Counted from the first letter of the stretch, positions 8,916 through 17,721 are shown. The stretch: DNA of 51,329 nt from Clostridia bacterium (GCA_021152595.1 JAGKVC010000003.1:1-51329); one strand, 5' to 3'. Notes: generated by a model not told the origin, from the sequence alone. Numbers and translations: made by a program.

Positions 8916-8944
8916 TTGACGTTCACGCGATTCTATGGTATAGT
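8916..8944 (+). promoter_or_regulatory. Promoter of the M48 peptidase gene
   Basis: TTGACG - 17 nt - TATAGT, 32 nt before the start codon. Confidence 0.85.
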
Positions 8945-8976
8945 ATATCTTAATTCAAAAGGAAAGGAATCGCACT

Positions 8977-10269
8977 ATGGAACAGGACAAAATGACACCG
9001 CTGGAAGATACATTGGAGAATCCGCAGCCGACGTACCCCGAATTTCCGGAGAAGCCGCCGCTGCCGCCTGAGGCGATGCTGACACCGCCTCCGCGCGATG
9101 TCGGCAGGCGAACGGATATGCCTGCTGTTCCGCCTGCCGGTCAGCAGCCCGAACAGTCCGCTCCGTTCAATCAGGGGGATCAATTCAGGCAGCCGCCGGA
9201 TTCCGGACAGCCGCCCGTTCAGCCGCCCTCCGCAGGTCCGACACCGCCGGTCAGTCCCGTTACATATGCCTCGGACTATGAGCGCATGATGGCGCTGCCG
9301 CCGATTCCGAAGCAGGAGGCGGAAAGCTATCGCCACAGTCACGAAAAACGCTGGTACCGCCGCCTCGTTGTGCTGAATATTCTGCTCATTATTTCGGCGC
9401 TTTTTATGCTGGTGAAGCATCTTGATCATGTGGTCTATGAGGCGGAGGATTTCAGCGCGCATTTCTTCGCCGGAGCCGATGACGAATCGGATTCCGATGC
9501 GGACGACGGAAAATCTGAGAAGGAAAAGTATCTGGAGGAGCGGGAACAAAAGCGCGAAAACGCGGAGTACATGGAGAATTTCTGGGAATATATGCCGACG
9601 GGAATGAAATGGGTATTCGGCGGAATCGCTGCTGTGATTTCGCTGTTTATTGCCATGTATATGAATTTTGCGTCGCTCAAGGCTTCGAGCCTGAAAATCA
9701 CGCAGCGCAATTTCCCTGAGGTCTATTCACTGCTCTATTCCTTTGCATACCGGCTCGGCATGGAGAAGGTACCGGAAATGTATATCGTGCAGCAGGGCGG
9801 CGTACTCAATGCGTTCTCCTCCTTTATCTTCGGCAGACAGTATATCCTGATGAATACTGAGGTCTTTGAGGTCGCCTATCGGGAGCATAAGGATCTGAAC
9901 GCGCTGGCGTTTGTCATGGCGCATGAGCTTTCGCATATCTACTACGGACATTCGACACTGCATTATCATTTGGCGATGCTGTTTTCGGAAGGGCTGCCGG
10001 TAATCGGGCAGATCGCTTCGAGAACCCGTGAATACAGCTGCGACCGCCTTGCGCAGCGTTTGACCAATTATGACGGTGTGCAGGCGATTATCATGCTGAT
10101 CGTGGACCGGCACCTCTATCCGATGGTTGATGTGCAGGACTATGTTGATACCACAATTCAGGAACGCGGATTCTGGATGTGGCTTGTCAATCTGCTTTCT
10201 TCGCATCCGATCATGCCGAAGCGCATCCGTGCGCTGATCCAGTGGACCGGCAGCGGAGAGCTGTATTAA
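8977..10269 (+). CDS. Membrane-anchored M48 family zinc metallopeptidase
   Basis: 430 residues. The first 120 are Pro/Gln-rich and probably disordered. Membrane helices lie at about 130-147 and 212-231, with an acidic segment between them (about 155-205, DDESDSDADD). The peptidase domain has the zinc motif HELSH (316-320) and the likely third ligand E352 in REYSCD. The family includes HtpX and Ste24/Oma1-like membrane quality-control proteases. The extended N-terminal tail and acidic inter-helix segment differ from HtpX. It has its own promoter and the SD AAAGGA. Repeat C copy 2 begins 1 nt after the stop, followed by a terminator. Its substrates are unknown. Confidence 0.9.
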   Translation: MEQDKMTPLEDTLENPQPTYPEFPEKPPLPPEAMLTPPPRDVGRRTDMPAVPPAGQQPEQSAPFNQGDQFRQPPDSGQPPVQPPSAGPTPPVSPVTYASDYERMMALPPIPKQEAESYRHSHEKRWYRRLVVLNILLIISALFMLVKHLDHVVYEAEDFSAHFFAGADDESDSDADDGKSEKEKYLEEREQKRENAEYMENFWEYMPTGMKWVFGGIAAVISLFIAMYMNFASLKASSLKITQRNFPEVYSLLYSFAYRLGMEKVPEMYIVQQGGVLNAFSSFIFGRQYILMNTEVFEVAYREHKDLNALAFVMAHELSHIYYGHSTLHYHLAMLFSEGLPVIGQIASRTREYSCDRLAQRLTNYDGVQAIIMLIVDRHLYPMVDVQDYVDTTIQERGFWMWLVNLLSSHPIMPKRIRALIQWTGSGELY

Positions 10270-10270
10270 A

Positions 10271-10375
10271 GGTGCCTCCGGCGGAGTGATAATGGGGCGC
10301 TGCCCCAAGCCCTGCCAAAGGGCTATTAGCCCTTTGGAATCCCATTTTGTATATGGAATATAATTGAAGCCGCTC
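10271..10375 (+). repeat. 3'-end repeat, family C copy 2
   Basis: It begins GGTGCCTCCGGCGGAG 1 nt after the M48 stop and has TAATGGGGCGCTGCCCC, then an inner hairpin CCAAAGGGCTATTAGCCCTTTGG. It ends GAATCCCATTTTGTATATG and TTGAAGCCGCTC, leading into the terminator. Confidence 0.85.
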
Positions 10376-10406
10376 AGATTTAGAATTTGGGCGGCTTTGT
10401 TTTTTC
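10367..10406 (+). terminator. Terminator after the M48 gene
   Basis: AAGCCGCTCA ... TTGGGCGGCTT followed by TGTTTTTTC. Confidence 0.8.
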
Positions 10407-10429
10407 AGTTGTACGCTGTATTTGTTATT

Positions 10430-10616
10430 GAGATAGTCGGCGTAATATTCTTTGTCCATACTCCAAAGGTTTATTTTTGTTGGGCGCGGGGCGCGGGTGC
10501 GAGGGGAGAACCCAAAGAGGCAAGGGGGAAACTCGCAAGCTCGCATTTCCCCTTTCCCCTTTAGGTTCTCCCCTCGCGCTCCCCTTTCCTCATTCCCTTT
10601 CCCCCTTAGGGCGTAA
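10430..10616 (-). repeat. Interspersed hairpin repeat, family A copy 2
   Basis: The reverse complement nearly matches 1-197 base for base, including the hairpin arms, the GC linker and the tail. Here the tail reads TTTGGAGTATGGACAAAGAA, which could encode MDKEYYADYL. The stretch 10407-11099 contains no convincing gene; it is made of copies 2, 3 and 4 of this repeat and short spacers. Confidence 0.88.
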
Positions 10617-10727
10617 TTAACTCATTTGGCTTTGGTTGTGTCTTAGAGCAGCACTTATCTTGTGAAAGACTTACGCTTAAACAAGCGGCTTACGTCAAGC
10701 AAGTGGCTCACGCCTTTAGAGAGGAGA

Positions 10728-10898
10728 GGATAAGGAATGAGGGAGCTCGAGGGAGAGAACCTTAGGGAGAGGGGAGACCTGAGCTTGCGAAGACTTCCCT
10801 CTCCCTGTGGTTCTTTCCCTCGAACCCGCGCCCCGCGCCCAATAAAAATAAACCTTTGGAGTATGGATAAAGAATGTTACGCTGAATATCTCAATAAA
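10728..10898 (+). repeat. Interspersed hairpin repeat, family A copy 3
   Basis: A diverged copy: gggagagaaccttagggaga / tccctctccctgtggttctttccc around gagcttgcg, then cgcgccccgcgcccaa and a tail reading ATGGATAAAGAATGTTACGC. It faces the opposite way to copy 2, with about 110 nt between them that hold short related words (gcttacgtcaagc, ggctcacgcc). Confidence 0.8.
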
Positions 10899-10968
10899 AA
10901 ACGCGCAAACAAAAGGATCAAGAACAAGGAACGAAACCGCACCATTCACGCCCAATCAAAATCAAACA

Positions 10969-11012
10969 CCCAAACAAAGGATAAAGAATATTACGCTGAA
11001 TTCTCCCATAAA
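10969..11012 (+). repeat. Family A tail fragment (copy 4)
   Basis: Only the tail is present: aaaggataaagaatattacg followed by ctgaattc and cataaaaat. The hairpin is missing. Confidence 0.6.
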
Positions 11013-11099
11013 AATACAATCAAAGTGAAGTGCGTTTACGTCCGCCATAAATTTTACTTTTCTTTGTCATGCGAAATCTGAAGAAAAAACGAAAAACTC

Positions 11100-11128
11100 T
11101 TGCATGTTTTCTGCTTTTGTGCTATAAT
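11100..11128 (+). promoter_or_regulatory. Promoter of the MBOAT-DHHW-ACP operon
   Basis: TTGCAT - 17 nt (ending TGC, an extended -10) - TATAAT, about 108 nt before the first start codon. Confidence 0.85.
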
Positions 11129-11236
11129 AAAGAAAAGTGCGCCTTTTTGCACAGATTTGACCGTGAACAGAAAGATATATACGAATGAATGTGCAGAATT
11201 CTGCACAGAGAAGAACAAAAGCAGGAGCGTTTTGAT

Positions 11237-12649
11237 ATGGTTTTCTCAAGCCTCTTTTTTCTATATCTGTTTCTGCCCGTATGCCTCCTTTGCTACGGGC
11301 TTTCGCCGTCTCTGACAGTCAAAAATTTTACCCTGACGGTGTTTTCTCTCGTTTTCTATGCATGGGGCGAGCCGGTCTATATCATCCTGCTGCTCGCAAG
11401 CGTCCTGATGAACTACCTCTTTGGTCTCGGCATCGGCGGATGCCAGAAGCGCGAAAAACAGGGCGGCGCCAAGTTTATCATGATCCTCAGCCTGATCTTC
11501 AATATCGGGCTGCTCGGCGTGTTCAAGTACAGCGGCTTCATCGTCGAAAACCTTAACCTGATCCCCGGCGTCAGTCTGCCCGTTCCGCACCTGACACTGC
11601 CGATCGGCATCAGCTTCTATACGTTCCAGATCCTCTCCTATATCATTGACCTCTACTGGGAGAAGATCGACGTTCAGAAGAATCCGTTTCATCTGCTGCT
11701 CTATATCTCGATGTTTCCGCAGCTCATCGCCGGACCGATCGTCCGCTATTCCACCATTGCCGACGAGATCAAAGAACGCAAAACCACGCTGCTCGACCTG
11801 AGCGAGGGCTTCACGCGCCTGATGATCGGTCTCGGCAAAAAGGTCATTCTCGCAAATCATCTCTCCGTGATCGTCGATCAGTTCTTCGGGACGGAGGGAA
11901 CCGCGATTTCCGTCGCAGGAACATGGTATGCCGTCATCGTCTATGCGATGCAGATTTATTTCGATTTCTCGGGCTATTCCGATATGGCGATCGGCATGGG
12001 CAGAATGTTCGGATTCCACTTCGACGAGAACTTCCGGCATCCGTTCCTCTGCAAGGATATCTCCGAATTCTGGCAGCGCTGGCATATCTCCCTCGGTACC
12101 TTCTTCCGCGACTACCTGCTCTATGTCCCGATCTTCGGCAAGCGCAGAAAATACGGCGGACTGTTCCTCGTCTGGTTCTGCACCGGTCTCTGGCACGGCG
12201 CAAGCTGGAACTTCATCATCTGGGGACTTTACTTCGGCGTGTTTATCCTGATCGAGCAGCTCATCGGAAAAAAACGTATCAAGAAGATTCCGCTCGTGAT
12301 CCGGCATATTTACAGCAAGATCATCATTTTCATCGGATTCGGCATCTTCTATTTCGAGGATTTCGGCAGGCTCGGCGATTTCTTCAAAAATCTCATCGGG
12401 CTGAACGGCAACGCGCTCACGGACAATGTGCTTGAGCTTTCCGTGCAGAATAATCTGTTCCTGCTGCTCGCTGCCGTGATCTGCTGCTTCCCGCTCTACG
12501 ACGGCTTGCAGGCGCTCAAGCGGCGCTTCTCCGGCGCGGTCTATGTTGTGGATACATTCCAGATCATCGCCAATGCCGCGCTGCTCGCAGTCAGCAGTAT
12601 TTTCCTCGTCGATGCGACGAATAACCCGTTCCTGTATTTCCGTTTCTGA
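11237..12649 (+). CDS. MBOAT family O-acyltransferase (AlgI/DltB-like)
   Basis: About 470 residues with many hydrophobic helices. Family signatures include GISFYTFQILSYIIDLYW, FPQLIAGPIVRY, QIYFDFSGYSDMAIGMGRMFGF, a WQRWHISLGTFFRDYLLYVP block, and the catalytic histidine in FCTGLWHGASWNFIIWG. MBOAT proteins move acyl groups across the membrane onto a surface polymer. The ATG at 11237 is chosen because it opens the first hydrophobic helix and follows AGGAG; an upstream in-frame ATG at 11189 would add 16 charged residues. It is the first gene of an operon with a DHHW protein and an acyl carrier protein, which argues for polysaccharide or teichoic-acid acylation. Confidence 0.93.
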   Translation: MVFSSLFFLYLFLPVCLLCYGLSPSLTVKNFTLTVFSLVFYAWGEPVYIILLLASVLMNYLFGLGIGGCQKREKQGGAKFIMILSLIFNIGLLGVFKYSGFIVENLNLIPGVSLPVPHLTLPIGISFYTFQILSYIIDLYWEKIDVQKNPFHLLLYISMFPQLIAGPIVRYSTIADEIKERKTTLLDLSEGFTRLMIGLGKKVILANHLSVIVDQFFGTEGTAISVAGTWYAVIVYAMQIYFDFSGYSDMAIGMGRMFGFHFDENFRHPFLCKDISEFWQRWHISLGTFFRDYLLYVPIFGKRRKYGGLFLVWFCTGLWHGASWNFIIWGLYFGVFILIEQLIGKKRIKKIPLVIRHIYSKIIIFIGFGIFYFEDFGRLGDFFKNLIGLNGNALTDNVLELSVQNNLFLLLAAVICCFPLYDGLQALKRRFSGAVYVVDTFQIIANAALLAVSSIFLVDATNNPFLYFRF

Positions 12650-12714
12650 GCAGATGCAGAACATTCCTCTGCGATATGATACAAGACAAGATCTGATAGA
12701 AAGGAGCGCTTGCG

Positions 12715-14790
12715 ATGCCGAATACCGATCTGCCGGATGAGATCAAAGAACCGGCTGCGGATGCGCCGCAGGAGGAGCAGAAGCTCGACCGGCGCACTGC
12801 CATCGCACAGGCAAGAGCCATCCGGCGCGAGGCTGCTGCCCTCGAGGAGGAAGCCAAGGCGCAGGCAAATGAAACTGTCAGCATGATCCTTGAGCATGCC
12901 GAGCCTGCACCGCCCAAAGCGCCGATGCACAATAAAACAGAACCCGTCCCTGTCTCCAATGCGACCGGTAAATTCGGCTGGCTCGATGAAATCAAAAAGC
13001 CCGAAGAGCCGGAGCCGGAGCGTGATCCGGATGAAATTGTCGAGGAGCTGCTCGCTTCCTCGGAAAGCAAGCCGAAAACGCCCGTCACCGATGCGCTGGT
13101 CGATCAGATCGTCGCCGAGGTGACAGGTCTTACACCGGATGCGGAATCCGGAGAGAACGCAGATGCATCCGATGTATCCGCGCCGCAGGAGAACACGCTG
13201 CCGGATTCCGATGCGGACAAAACGAATGAAACAGAGCCCGATCCGGCGGAGGTGCATCGGAAATCGGAGGAGCAGGTCGCACGCGCTCTGCGCCGCATGA
13301 CCGCGAAAACGCCCGCGATGAGCGATGTTGAGGCGGCAAAGCAATACCGCAAATCAACCGCTGAGGCAAAAGCCGATGTCCGAAAAATGCGCCGGAAATT
13401 CGACCGGAGCTGGCAGCAGGAGGCAGGCAGTCTCCGCGCCGCTGAAACCAAACGCCGCACCGAACGCAAATTTGCAGGCTGGAATACCGGTGTCTGCCTT
13501 GTTCTGCTGTTTGGTATTGCGGCAGGCATGCTGATCTTTGAACGCCCGACCGTCTCCATGGAGGAGAACCGCACGCTCGCAAAGATGCCCGAAATCTCCG
13601 TTGAAAATTATCTCGACGGCGAGCTGACCGGCGGCATCGCGGAACACTATAATGATACCGTGCCGTTCCGCTCGACCTTCAAGGGCTGGATTCAGAATCT
13701 TCGGAGCCGCTTCGGACTCCGCAGCAGCGCGGTCATTATCGGCAATGCGCCTGCCATGCAGCAGGATCACACGGAGACGGAAACCGCACCTGCCGAAACG
13801 ACGCTGCCTGCCCTGACAACCGCTGTCACCGAATATGCGGCGGAGCTGACAACCGTCTCTGAGACAACTGTCACCGAGGCGGAGGAGGCACCTGCAGAGC
13901 CGGCGCGCGAGGGCGAGCTGACAAACAATATTTTGATCGTTGATAACCGCGGCATTATGCTGTTCGGCGGCTGGGAGACCATGGGCGAGAATTACGCCAA
14001 TATCCTCAACCGCTATCAGGAGCAGCTCCCCGATGTCAAAATGTATTCGATGGTTGTGCCGACGGTCTGCTCGTTCTATACGCCGGAGGAATTCCAGCAT
14101 TTGATTACGAGCGAGAAGGCGAACATCGACTATATCAACTCCGTGCTCAAGGGCGTCATTCCCGTCGATGCCTACGGCGCACTCGAAAAGCACAAGGATG
14201 AGCCGATCTTCATGCGCACCGATCACCACTGGTCATCGCTCGGCGCGTTCTATGCGGCGGAGGCATTCTCCGCGGCGGCGCGCGTCCCGTTTGCACCGAT
14301 CAGTGACTATGAGCGTCACGCCAAGGAGGGCTATGTCGGCACGCTCTACGGCTTCTCGAACAACATCATCCTCAAAAATAATCCCGAGGAATTCTTCTGG
14401 TATGTTCCGAAGGCGAACTACACCACAACCTATTATAACCGCAGCTTCGGCGGCGGCTATGAAGGCAGCCTGTTCATGGATATCGAGAATACGGCACCGG
14501 TGAGCTGGTATATGACCTATATGTCCGGCGACGATCATATTGTCAAGGTCGATACCGATATGCCGAACGGCAGAAAGCTCTGCGTGATCAAGGACAGCTA
14601 CGGCAATGCGCTGATTCCGTTCCTGACATCGTCTTTCGAGACGGTCTATGTCATTGACATGCGCTATTTCGATCTCAACGCGATCAGCTTCCTGCGCGAG
14701 CAGGGGATTACCGATGTCCTCTTTGCAATGAACACCTTCAGCGCAAACGGTCCGAATACCGATAAGATCGAGACCATCCGTGTGCAGTAA
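12715..14790 (+). CDS. DHHW (AlgJ/AlgX-like, SGNH-fold) surface acylation protein
   Basis: 691 residues. Residues 1-255 form a long, charged, probably cytoplasmic region with heptad-like stretches (about 25-60 and 180-250). One membrane helix spans about 257-276. The outer part resembles AlgJ/AlgX: ENRTLAKMPE and HYNDTVPFRS (309-320), a Thr-rich insertion (about 350-400), then the DHHW motif (503-506, RTDHHWSSLGAFYAAEAF) and a GNALIPFLTSSF-type C-terminal block with KDSYG. These proteins accept or transfer acyl groups outside the cell with an MBOAT partner. The cytoplasmic extension is unusual; it might contact the carrier protein encoded next. The SD is AAAGGAG, with 65 nt after the MBOAT gene. 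Confidence 0.88.
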   Translation: MPNTDLPDEIKEPAADAPQEEQKLDRRTAIAQARAIRREAAALEEEAKAQANETVSMILEHAEPAPPKAPMHNKTEPVPVSNATGKFGWLDEIKKPEEPEPERDPDEIVEELLASSESKPKTPVTDALVDQIVAEVTGLTPDAESGENADASDVSAPQENTLPDSDADKTNETEPDPAEVHRKSEEQVARALRRMTAKTPAMSDVEAAKQYRKSTAEAKADVRKMRRKFDRSWQQEAGSLRAAETKRRTERKFAGWNTGVCLVLLFGIAAGMLIFERPTVSMEENRTLAKMPEISVENYLDGELTGGIAEHYNDTVPFRSTFKGWIQNLRSRFGLRSSAVIIGNAPAMQQDHTETETAPAETTLPALTTAVTEYAAELTTVSETTVTEAEEAPAEPAREGELTNNILIVDNRGIMLFGGWETMGENYANILNRYQEQLPDVKMYSMVVPTVCSFYTPEEFQHLITSEKANIDYINSVLKGVIPVDAYGALEKHKDEPIFMRTDHHWSSLGAFYAAEAFSAAARVPFAPISDYERHAKEGYVGTLYGFSNNIILKNNPEEFFWYVPKANYTTTYYNRSFGGGYEGSLFMDIENTAPVSWYMTYMSGDDHIVKVDTDMPNGRKLCVIKDSYGNALIPFLTSSFETVYVIDMRYFDLNAISFLREQGITDVLFAMNTFSANGPNTDKIETIRVQ

Positions 14791-14838
14791 CCCGTTTATA
14801 AGCCGCACTGCGGCAAAGATAGAAAGGAGAACAAAATT

Positions 14839-15084
14839 ATGACAAAGGCAGAAGCAATGGAGGCACTGACTCCGATTTTCCGTGAGGTCTTCGACGATGA
14901 CAGCATTGAGCTGAGCGACGAGCTGACCGCCGCCGATGTGGACGGCTGGGACAGCGTTGAGCATTTCAACCTGATCTCCGAGATCGAGAGCGCATTCAGC
15001 ATGCGCTTCAAGATGAAGGAGGTCTCCGGCATGAAGAATGTCGGGGAGCTTGCTGAGATCGTCGCCGAGCGCGGCACACGCTGA
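14839..15084 (+). CDS. Acyl carrier protein, dedicated to the acylation operon
   Basis: 81 residues with the carrier-protein fold and the phosphopantetheine serine S39 in DGWDSVEHFNLISEIE. It is acidic, as expected. The sequence resembles specialised carriers found in biosynthetic and surface-modification loci more than the housekeeping AcpP (DSVEH instead of DSLD). It sits 48 nt after the DHHW gene with the SD AAAGGAG and is the last gene of the operon. By analogy with DltC in teichoic-acid D-alanylation it may carry the acyl group to the MBOAT protein. No adenylating ligase (DltA-like) is present, so the loading enzyme must be elsewhere. Confidence 0.92.
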   Translation: MTKAEAMEALTPIFREVFDDDSIELSDELTAADVDGWDSVEHFNLISEIESAFSMRFKMKEVSGMKNVGELAEIVAERGTR

Positions 15085-15090
15085 GACAAA

Positions 15091-15141
15091 GCCGCCGCAG
15101 AATTCCGACAAAAAAGGAATCCTGCGGCGGCTGCATATTTT
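15091..15141 (+). terminator. Terminator of the MBOAT-DHHW-ACP operon
   Basis: GCCGCCGCAG-ATTCC / GGAAT-CTGCGGCGGC around a gacaaaaaa loop, then TGCATATTTT, 7 nt after the ACP stop. Confidence 0.8.
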
Positions 15142-15250
15142 CTGCATATCGCGCATATCTGCGGAGAATATAAAATGCAACTCTTTTTAAGTTTTGTAGT
15201 ATCTTGCACTGAGATTTACGGATTGTTCACAGATTTTGGTGCGGAATATC

Positions 15251-15279
15251 TTGACAAAGCCCTGAAATTGTGGTATAAT
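15251..15279 (+). promoter_or_regulatory. Promoter of the flotillin gene
   Basis: TTGACA - 17 nt - TATAAT, perfect consensus. Confidence 0.92.
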
Positions 15280-15367
15280 ACGCTCAACGGGTACGATCAC
15301 GGCAGCGGCGCCGTGTTGTGTCCGGATTTTTGTATCATCTTGCAGAAGACAGAAAGGATGTGTTTGT

Positions 15368-16918
15368 ATGCTTCTGAACACACTACTCGCAGCAGCAATC
15401 TCGCTGCCCGCCGATCCGATCACGATTGCAATTATCGCAGTTGTCGTCGTCCTCTTAATTGTTGTCCTTGCTTCCGGATATCTGAAAGCACCGCCGGATA
15501 CCGCTTATATCATCTCCGGTCTGCGGAAGAAAATCATCATCGGTAAAGCGAGCATTCGCATCCCGTTTTTTGAGCGCGTCGATAAGCTGAAGCTCCAGCT
15601 CATCGCCGTTGACGTCAAGACTTCCAGTGCAGTTCCGACTGCCGATTACATCAATATCAATGTTGATGCGAACGTCAATGTCAAGGTATCCAGCGATCCG
15701 CAGCTCATCAAGCTCGGCGCTGAGAACTTCCTGAACAAGGATACCGCCTATATCGCAAAGGTGGCAAGAGAGGTTCTGGAAGGTAATATGCGTGAGATCG
15801 TCGGTCAGATGACGCTCGTCGCAATGGTCAATGACCGTAAGGCTTTCGCGGAGAAGGTTCAGGAGAACGCCGCACCCGACCTCAACCGCATGGGACTCGA
15901 AATCGTTTCGTTCAATGTCCAGAACTTTACCGATGATCAGAACCTGATCGAGAACCTCGGTATCGACAATGTTACCACCATTCAGAAGAAGGCTGCAATC
16001 GCAAGAGCCGAATCTGAGAAGGAAATCGAAATCGCAAAGGCGGCTGCCCAGAAGGAAGCCAATGATGCGAGAGTGCAGGCTGAGACCGAGATCGCCAAGA
16101 AGAACAACGAGCTCGCAATCCGTCAGGCTGAACTGAAAAAGGATGCCGATACTCAGCTCGCAATCGCCGATGCTGCTTACGAAATCCAGAAGGAAGAGCA
16201 GCGCCGCACGATCGAGATTACCAAGGCAAATGCAAACATCGCTGCATCCGAAAAGGATGTTGAGCTGAAAACCAAGCAGGCTGAGGTCAAGGAAAAGGCC
16301 CTCGATGCTGACGTCAAGAAGATGGCGGAGGCTGCCCGCTATAAGGCACAGCAGGAAGCTGATGCAAAGCTCTATCAGCTCAAGAAAGAGGCTGAGGCTG
16401 ACCGCTTCCAGCGTGAGCAGGAGGCTGAGGCTCAGAAGGCTGAGGCTGAGGCTGCAAAATATGCCAAGATGCAGGAGGCGGAAGGTATCGCTGCTGTCGG
16501 TCAGGCAGAGGCAGATGCAATCCGTGCAAAAGGTCTTGCAGAGGCTGAGGGTATCAACGCAAAGGCTGAGGCTATGAAGAAATACGGCGAGGCTGCTGTC
16601 CTCGAGATGTACTTCAAGGCACTGCCGGATGTTGTCAAGAATGCTGCGCTGCCGCTGGCGCAGGTTGACAAGATCACCATGTACGGCGAGGGCAATTCCA
16701 GCAAGCTCGTCGGCGATATCATCGGCTCGACAACCAAGATCACCGACGGTCTGACTGAGGCGACCGGTATTGATCTGCGTGCGCTGCTCGCCGGATTCCT
16801 CGGCGGTAAGCTCGCGGACGGTTCTGCAAAGCAGACCGACAATACCGCTGAGGTGATCGAGGCTGCAAAGGCTGCAATCGCTTCCGTCGATGACTCTGAG
16901 GATGAGTACGAAGACTGA
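15368..16918 (+). CDS. Flotillin-like SPFH domain membrane protein
   Basis: 516 residues. An N-terminal membrane segment at about 16-37 is followed by the SPFH/band-7 domain (about 40-220, with APPDTAYIISG at its start). A long Ala/Glu/Lys-rich coiled coil at about 215-400 contains the flotillin EA-type repeats (EAEAEAAKYAKMQEAEGI), and the C-terminal region is Gly/Ala-rich. Flotillins oligomerise in the inner leaflet and organise membrane microdomains. The SD AAAGGA is 9 nt before ATG. The gene is monocistronic, with a consensus promoter and a terminator. An NfeD-type partner, often adjacent, is absent here. Confidence 0.94.
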   Translation: MLLNTLLAAAISLPADPITIAIIAVVVVLLIVVLASGYLKAPPDTAYIISGLRKKIIIGKASIRIPFFERVDKLKLQLIAVDVKTSSAVPTADYININVDANVNVKVSSDPQLIKLGAENFLNKDTAYIAKVAREVLEGNMREIVGQMTLVAMVNDRKAFAEKVQENAAPDLNRMGLEIVSFNVQNFTDDQNLIENLGIDNVTTIQKKAAIARAESEKEIEIAKAAAQKEANDARVQAETEIAKKNNELAIRQAELKKDADTQLAIADAAYEIQKEEQRRTIEITKANANIAASEKDVELKTKQAEVKEKALDADVKKMAEAARYKAQQEADAKLYQLKKEAEADRFQREQEAEAQKAEAEAAKYAKMQEAEGIAAVGQAEADAIRAKGLAEAEGINAKAEAMKKYGEAAVLEMYFKALPDVVKNAALPLAQVDKITMYGEGNSSKLVGDIIGSTTKITDGLTEATGIDLRALLAGFLGGKLADGSAKQTDNTAEVIEAAKAAIASVDDSEDEYED

Positions 16919-16949
16919 AACAGTCTTTGATCGTTCATAACAAAAAAGA

Positions 16950-16987
16950 AATCCGCTCCGGTCAGCGCTGACCGGGGGGGATTTTTT
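16950..16987 (+). terminator. Terminator of the flotillin gene
   Basis: AATCC-CTCCGGTCAGC / GCTGACCGG-GGGATT stem with ATTTTTTC after it. The minus strand also has an A/T run, so it may serve both directions. Confidence 0.8.
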
Positions 16988-17059
16988 CATCTATATCCGT
17001 AAAGCGGGTTTCTTTTTTTATGATAGAACAAAGCTGCTCAATCTGCGCATTACGCGATA

Positions 17060-17138
17060 AACATGGGGTCTGGGGTCAATGACCCCAGCGAGGGGAGTGG
17101 GGGCGAGCAGCCCCCATTACAAATCCATCGGAGATACC
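17060..17138 (-). repeat. 3'-end repeat, family C copy 3
   Basis: On minus: GGTATCTCCGATGGATTTG, TAATGGGGGCTGCTCGCCCCC, an inner hairpin TGGGGTCATTGACCCCA, then a diverged tail. It starts 6 nt after the stop of the isochorismatase-fold gene. Confidence 0.75.
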
Positions 17139-17144
17139 GCTATC

Positions 17145-17660
17145 TCACACATACTCCACGCCGAGAGATTTCAGCTCGGCACGGAGCGGCGCAAGCTTGC
17201 CGATCGGAAAACGGCTCGCGGTCGCTTCCTTCAGGATCCGGACGGCTGCGCCTGTCTTCTGTGCGCCCTTTGCCGTCGCCGCAATACTGCCTGCTTCGTC
17301 AATGCCGCAGAGCGTGATCTCCTGATATCCCTGCTCCGCCGCAAATGCCGCGAATTTCGCATCCAGATACGCATCTGCGACGTTTTTCTCAAAGCAGTAT
17401 TCGGAGACGATCTCCAGTCCGCTGTAAAGCTCTGCGCCCTCAGTGCCCTCAATAGAGAAATCAAATATGATGTGATTCGAGGGAGTGTCGGGGAAAATCT
17501 GCTTCAGATAGATCACATCGCCGCCGGATTCCTTCGTCTGCCGGATCGCAGCATTGACCGCTGCAATCAGCTTTTCCGTATCATAGGGGAATTTGCTCTT
17601 GCGCTTCTCCCAGAGATAATCATTTTGCAGCTCGACTACGAGCAAAGCCTGCTTTCCCAT
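17145..17660 (-). CDS. Isochorismatase/cysteine-hydrolase fold protein, two catalytic positions altered
   Basis: 171 residues, typical length. The N-terminus ALLVVELQNDYL matches the family's ALLVIDMQNDF, but the catalytic Asp is E10. The Lys region (YCFEKNVADAY, K92) is kept. The segment TLCGIDEAGSIAATAKGA matches the family's nucleophile block, but the nucleophilic Cys is S125. The normal Asp-Lys-Cys triad is therefore changed at two of three positions. It may be inactive and act as a binding or regulatory protein, or catalyse another reaction. The SD is GGAGGG. It lies downstream of tRNA-Thr on the same strand with no separate clear promoter, so readthrough from the tRNA promoter is possible. 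Confidence 0.82.
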   Translation of the reverse strand: MGKQALLVVELQNDYLWEKRKSKFPYDTEKLIAAVNAAIRQTKESGGDVIYLKQIFPDTPSNHIIFDFSIEGTEGAELYSGLEIVSEYCFEKNVADAYLDAKFAAFAAEQGYQEITLCGIDEAGSIAATAKGAQKTGAAVRILKEATASRFPIGKLAPLRAELKSLGVEYV

Positions 17661-17680
17661 TGCAATCCCTCCGATAGTTT

Positions 17681-17720
17681 ATAAAAAATCAAAGCCGCTC
17701 CGATTTCTCGAAGCGGCTGA
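17681..17720 (-). terminator. Terminator downstream of tRNA-Thr
   Basis: On minus, AGCCGCTTCGA-GAAA-TCGGAGCGGCT then TTGATTTTTTAT. It sits between the tRNA and the isochorismatase-fold gene. Confidence 0.85.
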
Positions 17721-17721
17721 G

